In this document: piece by piece, positions 12,344 to 32,500 of the stretch
Numbering within the stretch: position 1 is the first letter of the stretch
Layout: every line of letters begins with the position of its first letter
Origin: Phorcus lineatus
Lineage: Eukaryota > Mollusca > Gastropoda > Trochida > Trochidae
Length of the DNA stretch: 64,000 nt
NCBI GenBank assembly: GCA_921293015.1
Contig: OV121082.1
Coordinates: 48,876,971-48,940,970 of the forward strand
Reading direction: 5' to 3'
Notes under the pieces: model-generated
The model's input: the letters and a program-made list of their open reading frames with translations, nothing else
The model's database searches: none
What the model was told of the DNA's origin: nothing
Translations under genes and position numbers: made by a program

Positions 12344-13632
12344 TTCTAGGGTTTGGTCATGTGACCTTATCGGGGGAGATAATTTGACATGTTGGCACAT
12401 GAATTAAGATGACATTATTGCCAATCAGATCTTTAATATGATTATGTTTAAATAACACAATTTCAATGTAAAATTTATCAGTATTGATAATATGGTTCTT
12501 TTTTCTTGTAGACTTGTGTTCTAGGACTGAAAAAAATAGTGAAGCATTAATAAAATCTTTTAAATTTTACATTGTCAGATGATTAATTTGAGAGAATACA
12601 TGGAGGGATGATTTATGTTATTAGATTAATATTCCCATCATCATATGATCAAAGCAAATCTAAACACTTAACAAATGAATTTGAAACCTTATAAATATCA
12701 TAATATGATCAATAAAATGTGACTAAAATATATTCACAATGCCATCAATGCAAACTGCTCTAGATTTCGAAATTCCTATTGAAATCAGTAGATAAAAAAA
12801 GCTCTGTGTAAATCTGGATTTTAGCACTTTGAAAGCAGTTACTACCATTTTGGAAATGAAAAGCCAAATGGATAAAAGGTATTAGTAATTTTTTTTACAA
12901 AGAACTTAACTTCGGATCATTAGCTGTAAGAATGTATCATTGTAGAGAATAGGTAAACGTTACATCATTCGTGTTGTAATATAAAAATTAATTCCACAGG
13001 AAGTTATGAGTTCCTGATATATATCCTCAAACAAATAATCTAAAGCCAGAGTGCATTGCTGCATTGGCAGATCCAAAATCCCAAGACAGCTCTACACGTT
13101 CGTTGGGTTAAATATTAGTGATTGATGGTTTGCAGTGCTTTGCAACCAAACCAAGTAAAACTCATGTATCCCCCTGTGTTCTTGGTTTACAGACAGATTG
13201 TCCTTTTCTGAATTTTTCATGTGAAAAGAAATTGTTTAAAAATCAATTGCCCTTGAAACTAGTTATGAAACAATCAAACATGAAACATGAAGTTATTGGT
13301 TTCATTGTCCTGGGGTTCAAGACCATCCTTTTTGCCACATTTGCCAAGCACTTGAAGCTGAAAATGTGCTTAGAGCTGGAATTGGTATCAAATATCCTCA
13401 ATGTAAGACCAATGTGTGTTGTCTAATGAGAGTCTCATACCGCCAATAAGAGCTTAATGACTTGATGGGACTTCTACAAATCAAGGTTTGATAACGAATC
13501 TTCAACAGCAATCCCTGATTGACCATTTTTATATCCTGTAGTTTTGTTCATCTTTCATTTTGACTGTTTATATTCATCACATTAAACATCCAAGCAGCCC
13601 ATCTTGTGTAAAAAAAGCCAAAGGACACATAT
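12344..13632. other. intergenic region between PRKDC 5' end and KAT2 3' end
   Basis: This AT-rich stretch should hold the PRKDC promoter and 5' UTR, next to 12343. I see no clear TATA box or CpG-dense core. A 102-codon plus-strand frame at 13118-13426 has no recognisable domain and no splice context, so I do not call it. Confidence 0.6.
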
Positions 13633-14209
13633 TTTATTACTTGTTTATTATGTCACATTTAGTATATACATTTATATACAATATAAATAAACAATGAAGT
13701 GATGTATTTACAGATGAATCTTATCAACAAGGACAAACACTGTCTTTTTTCTTGATGTTATGGTAAAGATAAAAGGTTCTTGATGACCAAATCAGTCAAC
13801 TAATATCTTTCAAATGAGTGTTATACTTCTCTAGAAATTATCAATAATATCTAATGCCGTTAACTCAATATCTATTTCAAAATACTATATCATACATTGC
13901 AATCAATGAAAATGCCTCGTCATTCATGTTAAGACCCATAAAGACATAAATCTTTCAGCGTGTGTTCTGTTTCAACTGTTGACCTCCTTAAAAAATTTTC
14001 AAGGTTATTTCCCTTTGACTGAAAACCAATGCACATTAAGTCTTACTTGTCTATGTCAATACTTGCGTTACTAAATGAGGTTTCAATGCATAATGATAAT
14101 ACTATGAAGAAACATTATAATCATTATCTTAAGCATTTGCCAAAACAAGTCACAGTGCTGCTCAGTGAAACAGCACCCTAATCATCAATACTGAAGAAAA
14201 CGTCTCCAT
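13633..14209 (-). other. KAT2 3' UTR with two poly(A) signals
   Basis: Downstream of the KAT2 stop at 14212-14210, the minus strand carries AATAAA at 13649-13644 and again at 13638-13633. These imply a 3' UTR of about 560-580 bases. No open frame or repeat is evident. Confidence 0.55.
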
Positions 14210-22197
<7,988 letters not shown>

Positions 22198-23535
22198 TTT
22201 CGTTGTGGCATATCAAGGGACGTAACTCGTGCGGGCACCTGCCAGCTGTGAGTCTAAAATGATAAAAGCGTAGGTGAAAAATCCTTTACAAAATATAATC
22301 CCAACAAAAAAAAACCAGTTACTGTACAATCAATATTTGATAAATCTGTATCTTGTTTTTTTTTTCATATGATGATAAACTAGATGGAAATGTATCTTAC
22401 AGGGTACTAAAACTTACAAGACATACATGCTGCAGTAGTCGAATCAAATTCAAAGTAAGCTTTATTTAGGAAAATATAACGGGTTGAAAAAATTCAATGA
22501 ATATAGTCAACGTCTTAAACTAATTGTAAAGTCGGGTCTTACAATTCTTTCGAAAGTGATTTAACGAAATGTAAAAGGTGCATTGTTGGTGTTAAATCAT
22601 TCAAATCTTAACTTTTATATAATCATCTAATGCCAGATTTCGAAGTAAAAGATTTCACAATTATTTCCTATTAACAAGCAAATTACTTTTATTTTCAGTC
22701 ATATTTTTTTCTAAATAGAGTTAAAACAGTAAATAGAGAAATATTTGGTATATATATAAAATATAGAAGCTCTACCATTTGTACAATATAGAAGTTAAAA
22801 ATACATTTTTACTATATAACCCGTTTTTATTTAAAAAAAACAACTCTGCTTTCCTGATGATTACTGCAGTCGACCATCCCGCAAAAAGTTCTTAAGTTTA
22901 ATGTCAACACAATAAATAAAGAAGCTTAAATGAATTGGAAAGTATCTCAGTAAAGCATGCGATTAAGTCTTCACTTTAATAATGTTACTTTTAAAGTATT
23001 CAGCATGCAATAGTTCATATCTTACATGTATGTTGTACGGCCCAGAGGCCTTAAAAAACTGAAAAAATATGTCTGTCTGTTTGATTAAAAAACACACCTG
23101 AAAAGTACTATATATAACGTCTTAAGGAAGGGTTATCGCAACGCTTTATATACTGCAAAAGGATGATATATCTATGAGATTCAACTGATGTTTGATTCAT
23201 TGATACGAACCCTACTATGGAGAAGTTCTCAGACCAGGAACGCAGCGAGATACGAGTGAAAGGTAGCGCTGATTTCAACGAGATTGCCCAGATTTCACTA
23301 CTTTCGTTCTTTCTTTGAATATTTAGAAAATGTTGATGGAACTGTATCTAAAACACCAAAACTGAAAAACGATGTTATGGGGTTTAAGACTATTGACAGT
23401 AATCTAGAACTTACGTAAGAGAAGTCTTAATTACAGTCTATGACAAATCGGATTCCCCGCCATGTCAACACCGCAGGGGTCAACTGATCACGTGATTTAA
23501 TAGTCGATCACATGATCTAACATGCTTCAGAGAAA
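22198..23535. promoter_or_regulatory. head-to-head intergenic region between KAT2 and SPHK
   Basis: This 1.34-kb spacer separates divergent start codons, so both promoters must lie here or in upstream 5' UTR exons. The KAT2 side (22198-22260) and the SPHK side (about 23210-23535) are richer in CG dinucleotides than the middle, which is very AT-rich. Next to the SPHK ATG are two palindromic E-box-like sites, TCACGTGA at 23488-23495 and GATCACATGATC at 23506-23517. The middle has no open frame or recognisable repeat. Confidence 0.55.
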
Positions 23536-26500
23536 ATGGCGACGAGACGAGGCGAAGTCCTTCTGTCAAGTGAGTTTGGACTTTATCCGAAGAAAAGGGG
23601 TACTTATAAAGTGTTATTGACTCGTACAACTATAACGTACAGCCCCCAAATAGACGCTGAAAGTGCAAATGAACTTAAAATAGTTCAATTAAGTGATGTG
23701 ATTGGCTGTCGCTGTCAAAGATCGCCGGGATGTGTGTCAGCTTTTGTCACAATATTTGCTTACCCATTCAAGAAAAAGGTTTTCAGTTCGAAATCGACAC
23801 GAAAGAGATTGCCTGTAATCTTTGAAGTGAAAGGTTCGCCTTCCTTTGATGAAAACCTGCGTATTGCTGAAAAATGGAGGAATGTCATCAACTGTTTGTC
23901 TCGGGGAATCGCTTTGAACCTTTCAGGTGAGTTTGTTTACAATGTCAATAGATCTAGTTGTAACAAACACCCATAATTGTTTCATGGTCTTCATGTGTTT
24001 CCATGGTCACAGCTTGCGTTTATAACACTTCATAATTAATGCGTGAGGTGAAAGCCAGTCACTAATTAATACTCACCATAATAGTTTCTTTAGTTAAATG
24101 AATGATATAACTAAATGTCAATATTATGATGTGGATAAAAATAAATAGATGACACTATCATTTTTGTTATTTACTTATTTTGTGTCTTCTAACTTCCATT
24201 CTATAGCAATTGTCATCATATCATATCTTGCTATTGTTAGAAAAAATACAGCCATGTTTACATTTCAGTAACAATCTAAGACACCAAAATTTATTTATTT
24301 TCCCTGACTTATGTCTCTTATAATATTATGCCATGTAGATAATGAGTAATATCTACAGTAGTGTACATGCAGATGTTGCAAGTTATTTGTTTGCTGATAG
24401 TGTTATCTTCTCAGTGGGATGACAAGTTCCTAATAGATAACATCATCAACTTTTTGGCTGACATTTTATTTTTTAATTTAACAATGATTTTTTGTTATGA
24501 AAAAATATTCTGCATTGGTATCAAGAAATAGAATACAGAGAACTCAATTTTGACGGAAAATTGTATTAAAAAAATTAGATTCTAAAGATTGTTCTCTTTC
24601 ACATAAACTCTATATCTAAACATGATCATTTTCACTATTCTTTGGTAGTATCTATCAACTCACTGAACAGACATTTAGACTTGGGGAAAAACAGTCATGA
24701 AGTGTGGTTTGGTCAAATCATTGGCCAAATATTCACACAATTTACCACCCTACAACTGTAGTTAAAATCAGCTGTATCAAGATAATAACTGATAAGAAAT
24801 ACTGATAAGATAATACCATTAATACTAGTAAATTTCTGAAAGCTCACACCTAACCACCTTCCAGTAAGCCAAATACATCTTCATGATCATTGGATTTATC
24901 TAGTCCTTCAGACTTAGCAGCTATTGCATTTTATTAGCTTAGTATCCTGTCAACTAGCCATGGGCTACTGTCCCGATGACTACCTGTAACCTTACACAAT
25001 AAAGTAAATAGTTTATGGACTTCCTAAAGGACTATTTTTCAGGAAGGCTTAGTTCAGAACAGAGTTTTCTAAATAATGAATTTTTATATTGCTACATCTT
25101 CCAACACATGGCCTTAAAGAGCCACTCCGTAATTTTCATGACATATTATTTACCTTTGATACAAACCTAAATGTCATATGTGGTCATATAAAATTTAAAA
25201 AATCTTAACTTTTCATGTCCAAAAGACATATACATGACAAATACTTGTTTTCCATGAAAATCTTAAAACGGCCTTATAAATGTGTCCAATACACATGGAT
25301 ACTAGTTATATAATTTAACAAACACTATAAACTCCTACCTGCCCTCCTGGCTCTTTTAGATAAGTCTCCAAATTACGTTTGACTATTTGACGCGCGCCAC
25401 TGTCCGAACTTCGATCATTATTGCGACATTCTACCTTCATATTGTCACTGTAAAAAAACAATAAGCTTTAAAATGTGTCTTTTAGGTAACAGTCGATACT
25501 TCGTGACACCATTGATTAAGTTTGGCATATTTGACTCCAACAACTCATGGAGTGGTTCTTTAAATGTGCCAGCCCCAATTGACTGGCTAATTCAGGTCTT
25601 GCAGTATTCCCCCAACATTTCTGTGCTTGCTGTCCAGGCTGATGCAACGAATTTTGATAGTTCAATGACAAATTTTATTGAGAATTGAAAACTTAAATAA
25701 ATAAGCACTGCACTCAATGCAAAAATTTTGGTGTGTTAGCAGAAAGGTTTAGATTAACCAGTGATTGAGACTAGCACAACTGAAAACTATGCACAAGAAG
25801 TTGTTCTTGTTATAAATCAAATATACATAGTATGTTATTTGATTCAGAAATATTTGTAAGATATGCATGACCCCTTGAAGAATGACCTCGCATGGACAAA
25901 AACATTCATTTATCTCAATGGCCATCTTTAACCCTTACGTTGCTGAATATTATTTTGACCAGTTTTGCCCCCGTGGCTGAATTTTCCAGCACTCGCCTCG
26001 CTACGGTAATAACGCAATTAGCCCCTGTGGCTGAATTATTTCGCACCGCGAGTCGCGGCTGTTTTTTCGATAAATGGTGTATTCACATGGCGGATTACGG
26101 ATGAAACTGACCGTTCGATACAAAAGTAGCCCGCCAATCCCGTACACAAATGAACGATCTTTATCCGACACTTTGAATGAAATTTTTATCTTACCTAGAA
26201 CGGTTTCTACAACTGAAGTAAACTTGTTTTCAATTCGGGCGCCATAACTCAATAAATTCCAAGAGCGCATGCGCGAAATCAAAACGAAACTAAGGATGAA
26301 TTGTTCCCCTTCACATCGATATAAAAATTATTTTTATAATATGTCTGGAACGAATTTTACAAAATTTTAAAAATTGTCTTCATTTCAAACATTATAAAAT
26401 CATTCAATCACTGAGTGCACACATGCAAATTATATACGGAATTGAAGCTAATTTTTTGCTCTATATTTCACGATAAATTTTATTACGATACGCCATCCTA

Positions 26501-29500
26501 AACGAAAGATATAAATTACGAAAACAGGGTAGTGATAAATCCCGATAACGCTCTGACCCCCACAGTAATATTACTAAGCTAATAGCCCCGGGCAAACGCA
26601 CGCGCTCAGCGCGTGCAGGCGGGGTATCCCCGTTGAAACATACACTCACACACAATATAAATTGTCTTTATTTCCAACTTTATAAATCATGTTATTCGCT
26701 TTGTATACATGCAAATTATATATGGAATTGAAGGCAATTTATTCTTCTTTACGAAGAAATAAATCAAATTCAATCTTTTGCACTGTAATTAGAAGTTATT
26801 ACCAACGAAACGTGGGTATAGCTAGTAATAAATTCTTTGATAATCGCCTTACCGCAACATATGTCGCATCGTTTCCACACGTTTTATTTTGATGCAAATA
26901 TGGGCAAATTACACATGAAAATGAAGGTATTTCTTTCTGCTTTACGATGATATGAAAATAATAAATATGTACCACTTGGTTTGGAATATATAAAGTTTGC
27001 AAAGATGGTACCCTCGGGTATTTTAGAACAGATTTTGATAATTGCGACATCACTAACCGCTCCTTTATTGTCTAATTGTAATTTGCAAATTTTATATAGA
27101 ATTGAAGACGATCCTTTCCTCTTTATTGTGATATAAAAATGTCGATAATGCGCTCTGCCGTTAAATGGATAGGAAGTGTAAAAAGCAGTTGAAAATAAAT
27201 CGCTTCTCGGTAAACAAAATATGAATAGAGAAATTGCCTGTTTGTGCGATGCGCGCCGGGTCCTTTCTGATTTTCTTGTACTTACCAATTTTACATGGCA
27301 ATAAAGATTATCCTTTTCTCTATATTTTGATATATGAAATTGCAAAATTTACCGAGAAGTTTATGTGATATAAAGTGCGAGAAAATGGTAAAAACGTAAA
27401 GAATAAACAAAAGTCACAATTTTGCGGAACTTGCTGTATCTTTATTCTATATGGTGTATATAATTTTTTTATATCAAATCGAAGACAATTATTCCTTCTT
27501 TATCACGATGTAATCAATTTCAAAATACGCCTAGCTGTTGAGAAGATATGAGCGAAAGAAAGGCACATGTCAAAATCGCCGTTCAGTTTACATGATTTGA
27601 ATCGAGAAATTAGCTTTTTGTGCGGCGCTTGCTGTGTCTTTATTTATTATCGCGCATGTACACATTTTACATGGAAAGAAAGACAATCTTTCTCTCTGTC
27701 TTTCGATATAAAAATTGTCAAAATACGTTGAGCACATCATGTAAAAATTGGTGTGACAAAATGGTGTAAAACTAAAAATATGTAAAAATCACCTTTTTTG
27801 CGGCACATGCTGTATCTTCAATTCAGGTAGCGTAGTTACGTATTTTATATTGAATTGAAGACAATTTTCTGCTCTTTCAAATGATCCAACCGGTATTGAA
27901 ATCCGCCCAAGGGTTCAGAGCATAGGGCGTGCGATATAAGGTTGTACGTTTGGTGTGAGTGCAGGCTTGTAAGCAAACGATAGCACGCGCGGGGCGGTAA
28001 GCTCGTGCGAGAGGGTAGAAAGTGCCCACAGGCTATTAGCACGTGCGGCGGGGAGTGGGGGAAAATTGAGTGATTTTAAAGCTTATTTTCGGTACGATAA
28101 ACGTTATCAATCGTTGCATAATTTTCGGAACATGTACGCGCATTATTTAGAACACCAACGAAACAAAATTCGGTAGCTTAGCGACACACGGACGGAAAGT
28201 ACTAGCGTTGAACTGACACTACTGCCGTGCAACAATTGCCCGTCCTTCGCTACTGTGAACCTCGGCGTTAATGAGCTAGCGTGAGAAAAATAGAGTTTGG
28301 ATGTCGCATCTCGCCCAGAGGACATGCGGTCAAAGCAAATTTCAACCCGGACAGGCCCAGGACCCGCATCTTAAGGGTTAATGTAAGTTGTGCTACGGTT
28401 TTTGCATTTATAGGTAATCTAGGTCACAGTTTCCTATAAGATTATTTACATAGTGATCATGTTCTCATGCTGTTTTATAGTGAAGCTATAATGCCAAGGT
28501 CATAGATAAACATTCAGGTTCTTTTTACAGACCTGGGTTAGGAGTTGCAAAGTTTTACAACTAAATAAATGTGCTTATAGATACCAGTTATGGTAATGTA
28601 CCTTCATATCTATTTATATAAAGAGGAAAACTGGTTGACATCCTTTAAAATTTTGTCAATGATTTGTAAAGAATATATCTTTTATGAAGATGCTTTTAAA
28701 TCAAATTCTTGTGTTTATTCCTTATTCTTAATAGAAGTAAACTACTGAAAGGAAAAAGATTTGTAAATTACTGCTTGGATGCAAAATTAATTTTTTTCTT
28801 TTTCTTTATGAGAACACATTGGTTCATTTCAATCCATCTAAAACTACCCAGAGTATTCATTCCAACTTTTTGATTATATCAATTACAGCAAGGACCTGTA
28901 TTATATATATTACAGGTCCTTGATTACAGGGAGTTATTCAAATAGAAATTTGTACCACATGTTAATGTCATTATCAATATGAGATGAATTTAAATCAAAA
29001 GCTTAACTCATATTTTGATGATTCCGAATGGAAATGTTTTGAGGTAGACATGAAATAGTCATGGAAGCACCTGGTAATGTCATGTATATCACATGATAAT
29101 TACCCACTCCATATCACAGTGGGACTGTTAAACAGCCTAAACTATATCATATAGCTGATGGCTATGGTAGGTCTTCCTGGTTTTAGGTGCATATCGTGTT
29201 TGTGATGATCGTTTAATTGATTAATTGGTTTCCTGGTGTGTCTACTCAATGTTAATTATAAATAACTGCAAACTAATTTACATTCTGTTTGCTAGAGTAA
29301 TTATTCATCTATCTTTAGTATGCCGCAAATGTTTATGGTATTTGAGAGTCATGTTACCTCTTGGCTTGTAATGAATTTATTGCATCAGTTTGTAAAGTTA
29401 TGCTTACACTTATTTTTGATATCATTAATAAAGTCTGTATTTATTCATATGTGGAATCTCAGGTATATTGACAATAGCAGAACTAGTAGTTGAAGTAATG

Positions 29501-32500
29501 ACAACAAGCTTACCATGATAAGCTTGTAATAATTAAGTGTCTCTTTTGGTTTAATTCATGTTAGATTAAATTCTAACTTTATCATTATTATGTTTTGATA
29601 ACACAAAAACACGGAACAGCCTGTCATGACCCTCTTTAATTATCTTAGAACGCGGTTTATATATTAGACTCATTAAAAAGTTGTTAGCTCTAAATGATTT
29701 TTTACGACAAAAATCACTGATTAGAATAAAAATGTAAGTAATATTGTTAAAATTAAATGTTGTATATTTGGATGCTTTTTGTGATTACTTTACTTCATGA
29801 ACTCTAAAATGGAACCTAAAATGTTAATAAAGGCCTAATACTTTAGCTGGTATATTTTTAGATTGTCCAGTTTACAGTATTTATAATTCATGATCGCCTT
29901 TGGTGTGAAAAATTGCTTTCCAATCTTGGCTGAACATTTAAATAATCAACAAATCATCTCATGTAAAACAAAACTTAGTGCTGGAATATCACAGAAAAGA
30001 AATTGACATTACATCAAGAGATTTGTTCTTATATTCTCCAAACATAAAAGTGTTCATTATACTCAAAAGTGGTCATTTTTAAACTGAAAATGTAACATAG
30101 AAATTCATATCAAATATTCAATATTGGCATATTGAGAATCATGACACTATATCTGACTATAGATTGTCTTTATCATGATATGTACTTCTAGTATAGAATG
30201 AATATAACAAGTTGAAAAGGAATATGTTTAATCAACAAAACTATTTCTAAAAATAGCATTTACAACCATTTGAATTAAACCTGCCAATTAGAGTATACAT
30301 TGTGGCGTGCAGGGACTGTTTTGCTAAAGGTTATGTAATAGGATTTGCTTTAACCTTTTTCTACTAACTGTCTGAACTAGAGGCAATTTGATGTAACGAT
30401 TGTGTAATTCATGGGAACATGGATGCATATATTTGCTATCGACATTTAAAGAAGAATGATAAAAAATAGTCGTTTTCGGAGTTCCTAAGATCCCACAATC
30501 TTCATGAACCAAAGGTTGCCAATAACAAAAGCATGTGGGGCAAAGTAGCTGATTGGCAGATTTGAACTACGTTACGAGGTCAACCTGACAGCTTAAGTAA
30601 TTGGGCCTGGTGAGATCTAGCATACACAAGATTAAGATCTTTATTTATTGAGATTGACTATACATGATCAATGTGTTACTCAAAAATATTTTTTATAAAA
30701 AAAATGTATAGTATCATATCACATAGTTAGGAGATATTGTTGTGCTTATCATATAATGAAATGTTTGTATCGCCATGACTCTGTTCCTTAACAATGTCAA
30801 TCATTGTCTCCTGCATTCACAACCAAATTGATAAACTTTGGAGCCTTGGCAGCAAGTACTTTATTATTTCATAATACAAAGTGATTACTCTCTTAGTATC
30901 CATTACCAATATGAGAAAACATACTAAGTGACATATTCTTATAGATGTATGTGCACATGTTTACAAATCACAACTTGATTATCCATAAAATTCATTGTCT
31001 TCCTTAAACTGACAACTTGTAGAATGTCCATCAAACACAGTTGTCTGTAATTTATAAGTCTGTGACTTTATGAGACAATTAGGTGATGTCACTGTAGCAG
31101 GTCATCACAAGGGAAGCGAGCATTTTGTGGATGTCATAAGATTCAAATTGTATAAACGTATAATAAAAATATTGATCTACAGCTGGACAAAACTCACTAG
31201 CAAATAAAAAAACTTTGGGGCCTTGACAACTGTGGATTATATATAAAGTCATTCCAACATAGAAACTTAAAATCTTGATTCCAGATTTAGACAGTTGTTA
31301 TCCGGAGGCTCCAGGGCGGTTGCTGATCCTGATCAACCCCCACAGTGGTCCAGGGAAGGCTCTCCAGATCTTCAACAACGATGTGAAGCCTATGCTAGAG
31401 GAGGCAGAGATCCCCTACAGGATGCAGGTCACAGAGTATGCTGGTCATGCCCGGGACTTGCTAGCCGCTATGGAACTGTCCGAGTGGTACGCTGTTGTCA
31501 TCGTGTCAGGGGATGGGCTCATCTATGAGGTATGACTTATCTGAATCGCTCTCTCATGTAGTTTCCTCGATTCCTCTAAATGTGACTGAATCTGCAGCTT
31601 CTCCCAAATGGCTTCAGGCCGTTAGTCTCAACCATTGGCTGTTCTAAACCTTGCTGTCACCTTTTCTCTTCCAGCCCTTCAGAGAACTAGGGAAAGAATT
31701 TGTGATTGTAGCAATCATATATTCTAATTTCAGCATAAAGGAAAGTTTTACATGTTACAAAACTGTCAAATGAAGATTTTAATAATGCACTTTTCAACAA
31801 CAGGTGATAAACGGTCTAATGGAGCGGCCAGACTGGGAGGAGGCCATCAGGAAACCAGTGGGTTGTCTCCCCGGGGGCTCCGGTAACGCCCTCTGCTGCT
31901 CCATCAACTACTTGGCTGGGTGAGTACACTCAATCTATTGGCACTACTACTCCCCCCTTAATTACCCTACAAAAACTGCAATTCTCCCATTTATGATTTA
32001 TCATATATCAGACAAGTTACCATATCATTTGTTCTTAACAAATCTATTTGTTTTGTAAGTCAAATCCAATTGAAAAGCTCATAAGAAATAATGCAACATT
32101 GGTAAGTATAAAATAATAAATTTCAATTGATGAATACCAATTCTGATGATTCTGGAAGTATTTGACGAATTAAACCCCCCGGCGCTAAGAGTGTGAAAAG
32201 CCTTTGTTCTGCGTCACAAGGCATTGCTGATTTGTCTTATGATAAATTATTTGTAAATTTTTGGACATTCTGTTCTTATATATAATTTAATTTCATAATG
32301 TTGTAAAATTAGTAAAAGTACAGTGCTTTTGTTCATGTCAAAACAAGAGGACCGATCATAGTCGATAAAACAGCCTCTTCAAGTTACCGGTAATCTTAAT
32401 TGAAAAGCCAAACAACCCCACCACCAGCTCATCTGTTGGAAAGTATTTGCCACAAGTTAGTACATGAACAGCTCATATGTTTTTGCAGAGAGCCAATTGA

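Larger units (their letters stand above)
25928..28381. mobile_element. piggyBac-like non-autonomous element carrying a ~190-bp tandem array
   Basis: The insert is bracketed by TTAA at 25928-25931 and 28378-28381, the target duplication expected of piggyBac transposons. Inside, the left end reads CCCTTACGTTGCTG. The right end read on the minus strand is CCCTTAAGATGCGG, which matches 11 of 14 bases and starts with the CCC usual for the superfamily. The interior is unlike the surrounding intron: CG-rich at both ends, with at least eight diverged units in the middle. No transposase frame is present. The TTAA boundaries and inverted ends are seen directly; the class assignment is inference. Confidence 0.62.

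Noticed and set aside
13118-13426. 102-codon plus-strand frame between PRKDC and KAT2
   Set aside because: No recognisable domain, no promoter, poly(A) or splice support; length is within chance for this composition.
26001-28325. Minus-strand frames of 60-153 codons inside the piggyBac-like element
   Set aside because: None shows a transposase DDD pattern or any other motif; they follow the repeat array and differ from unit to unit.
30540-30620. Minus-strand tRNA-like stretch with a box B-like AGTTCAAATCT
   Set aside because: Box A is poor and no cloverleaf pairing can be drawn; at best a very old SINE head.
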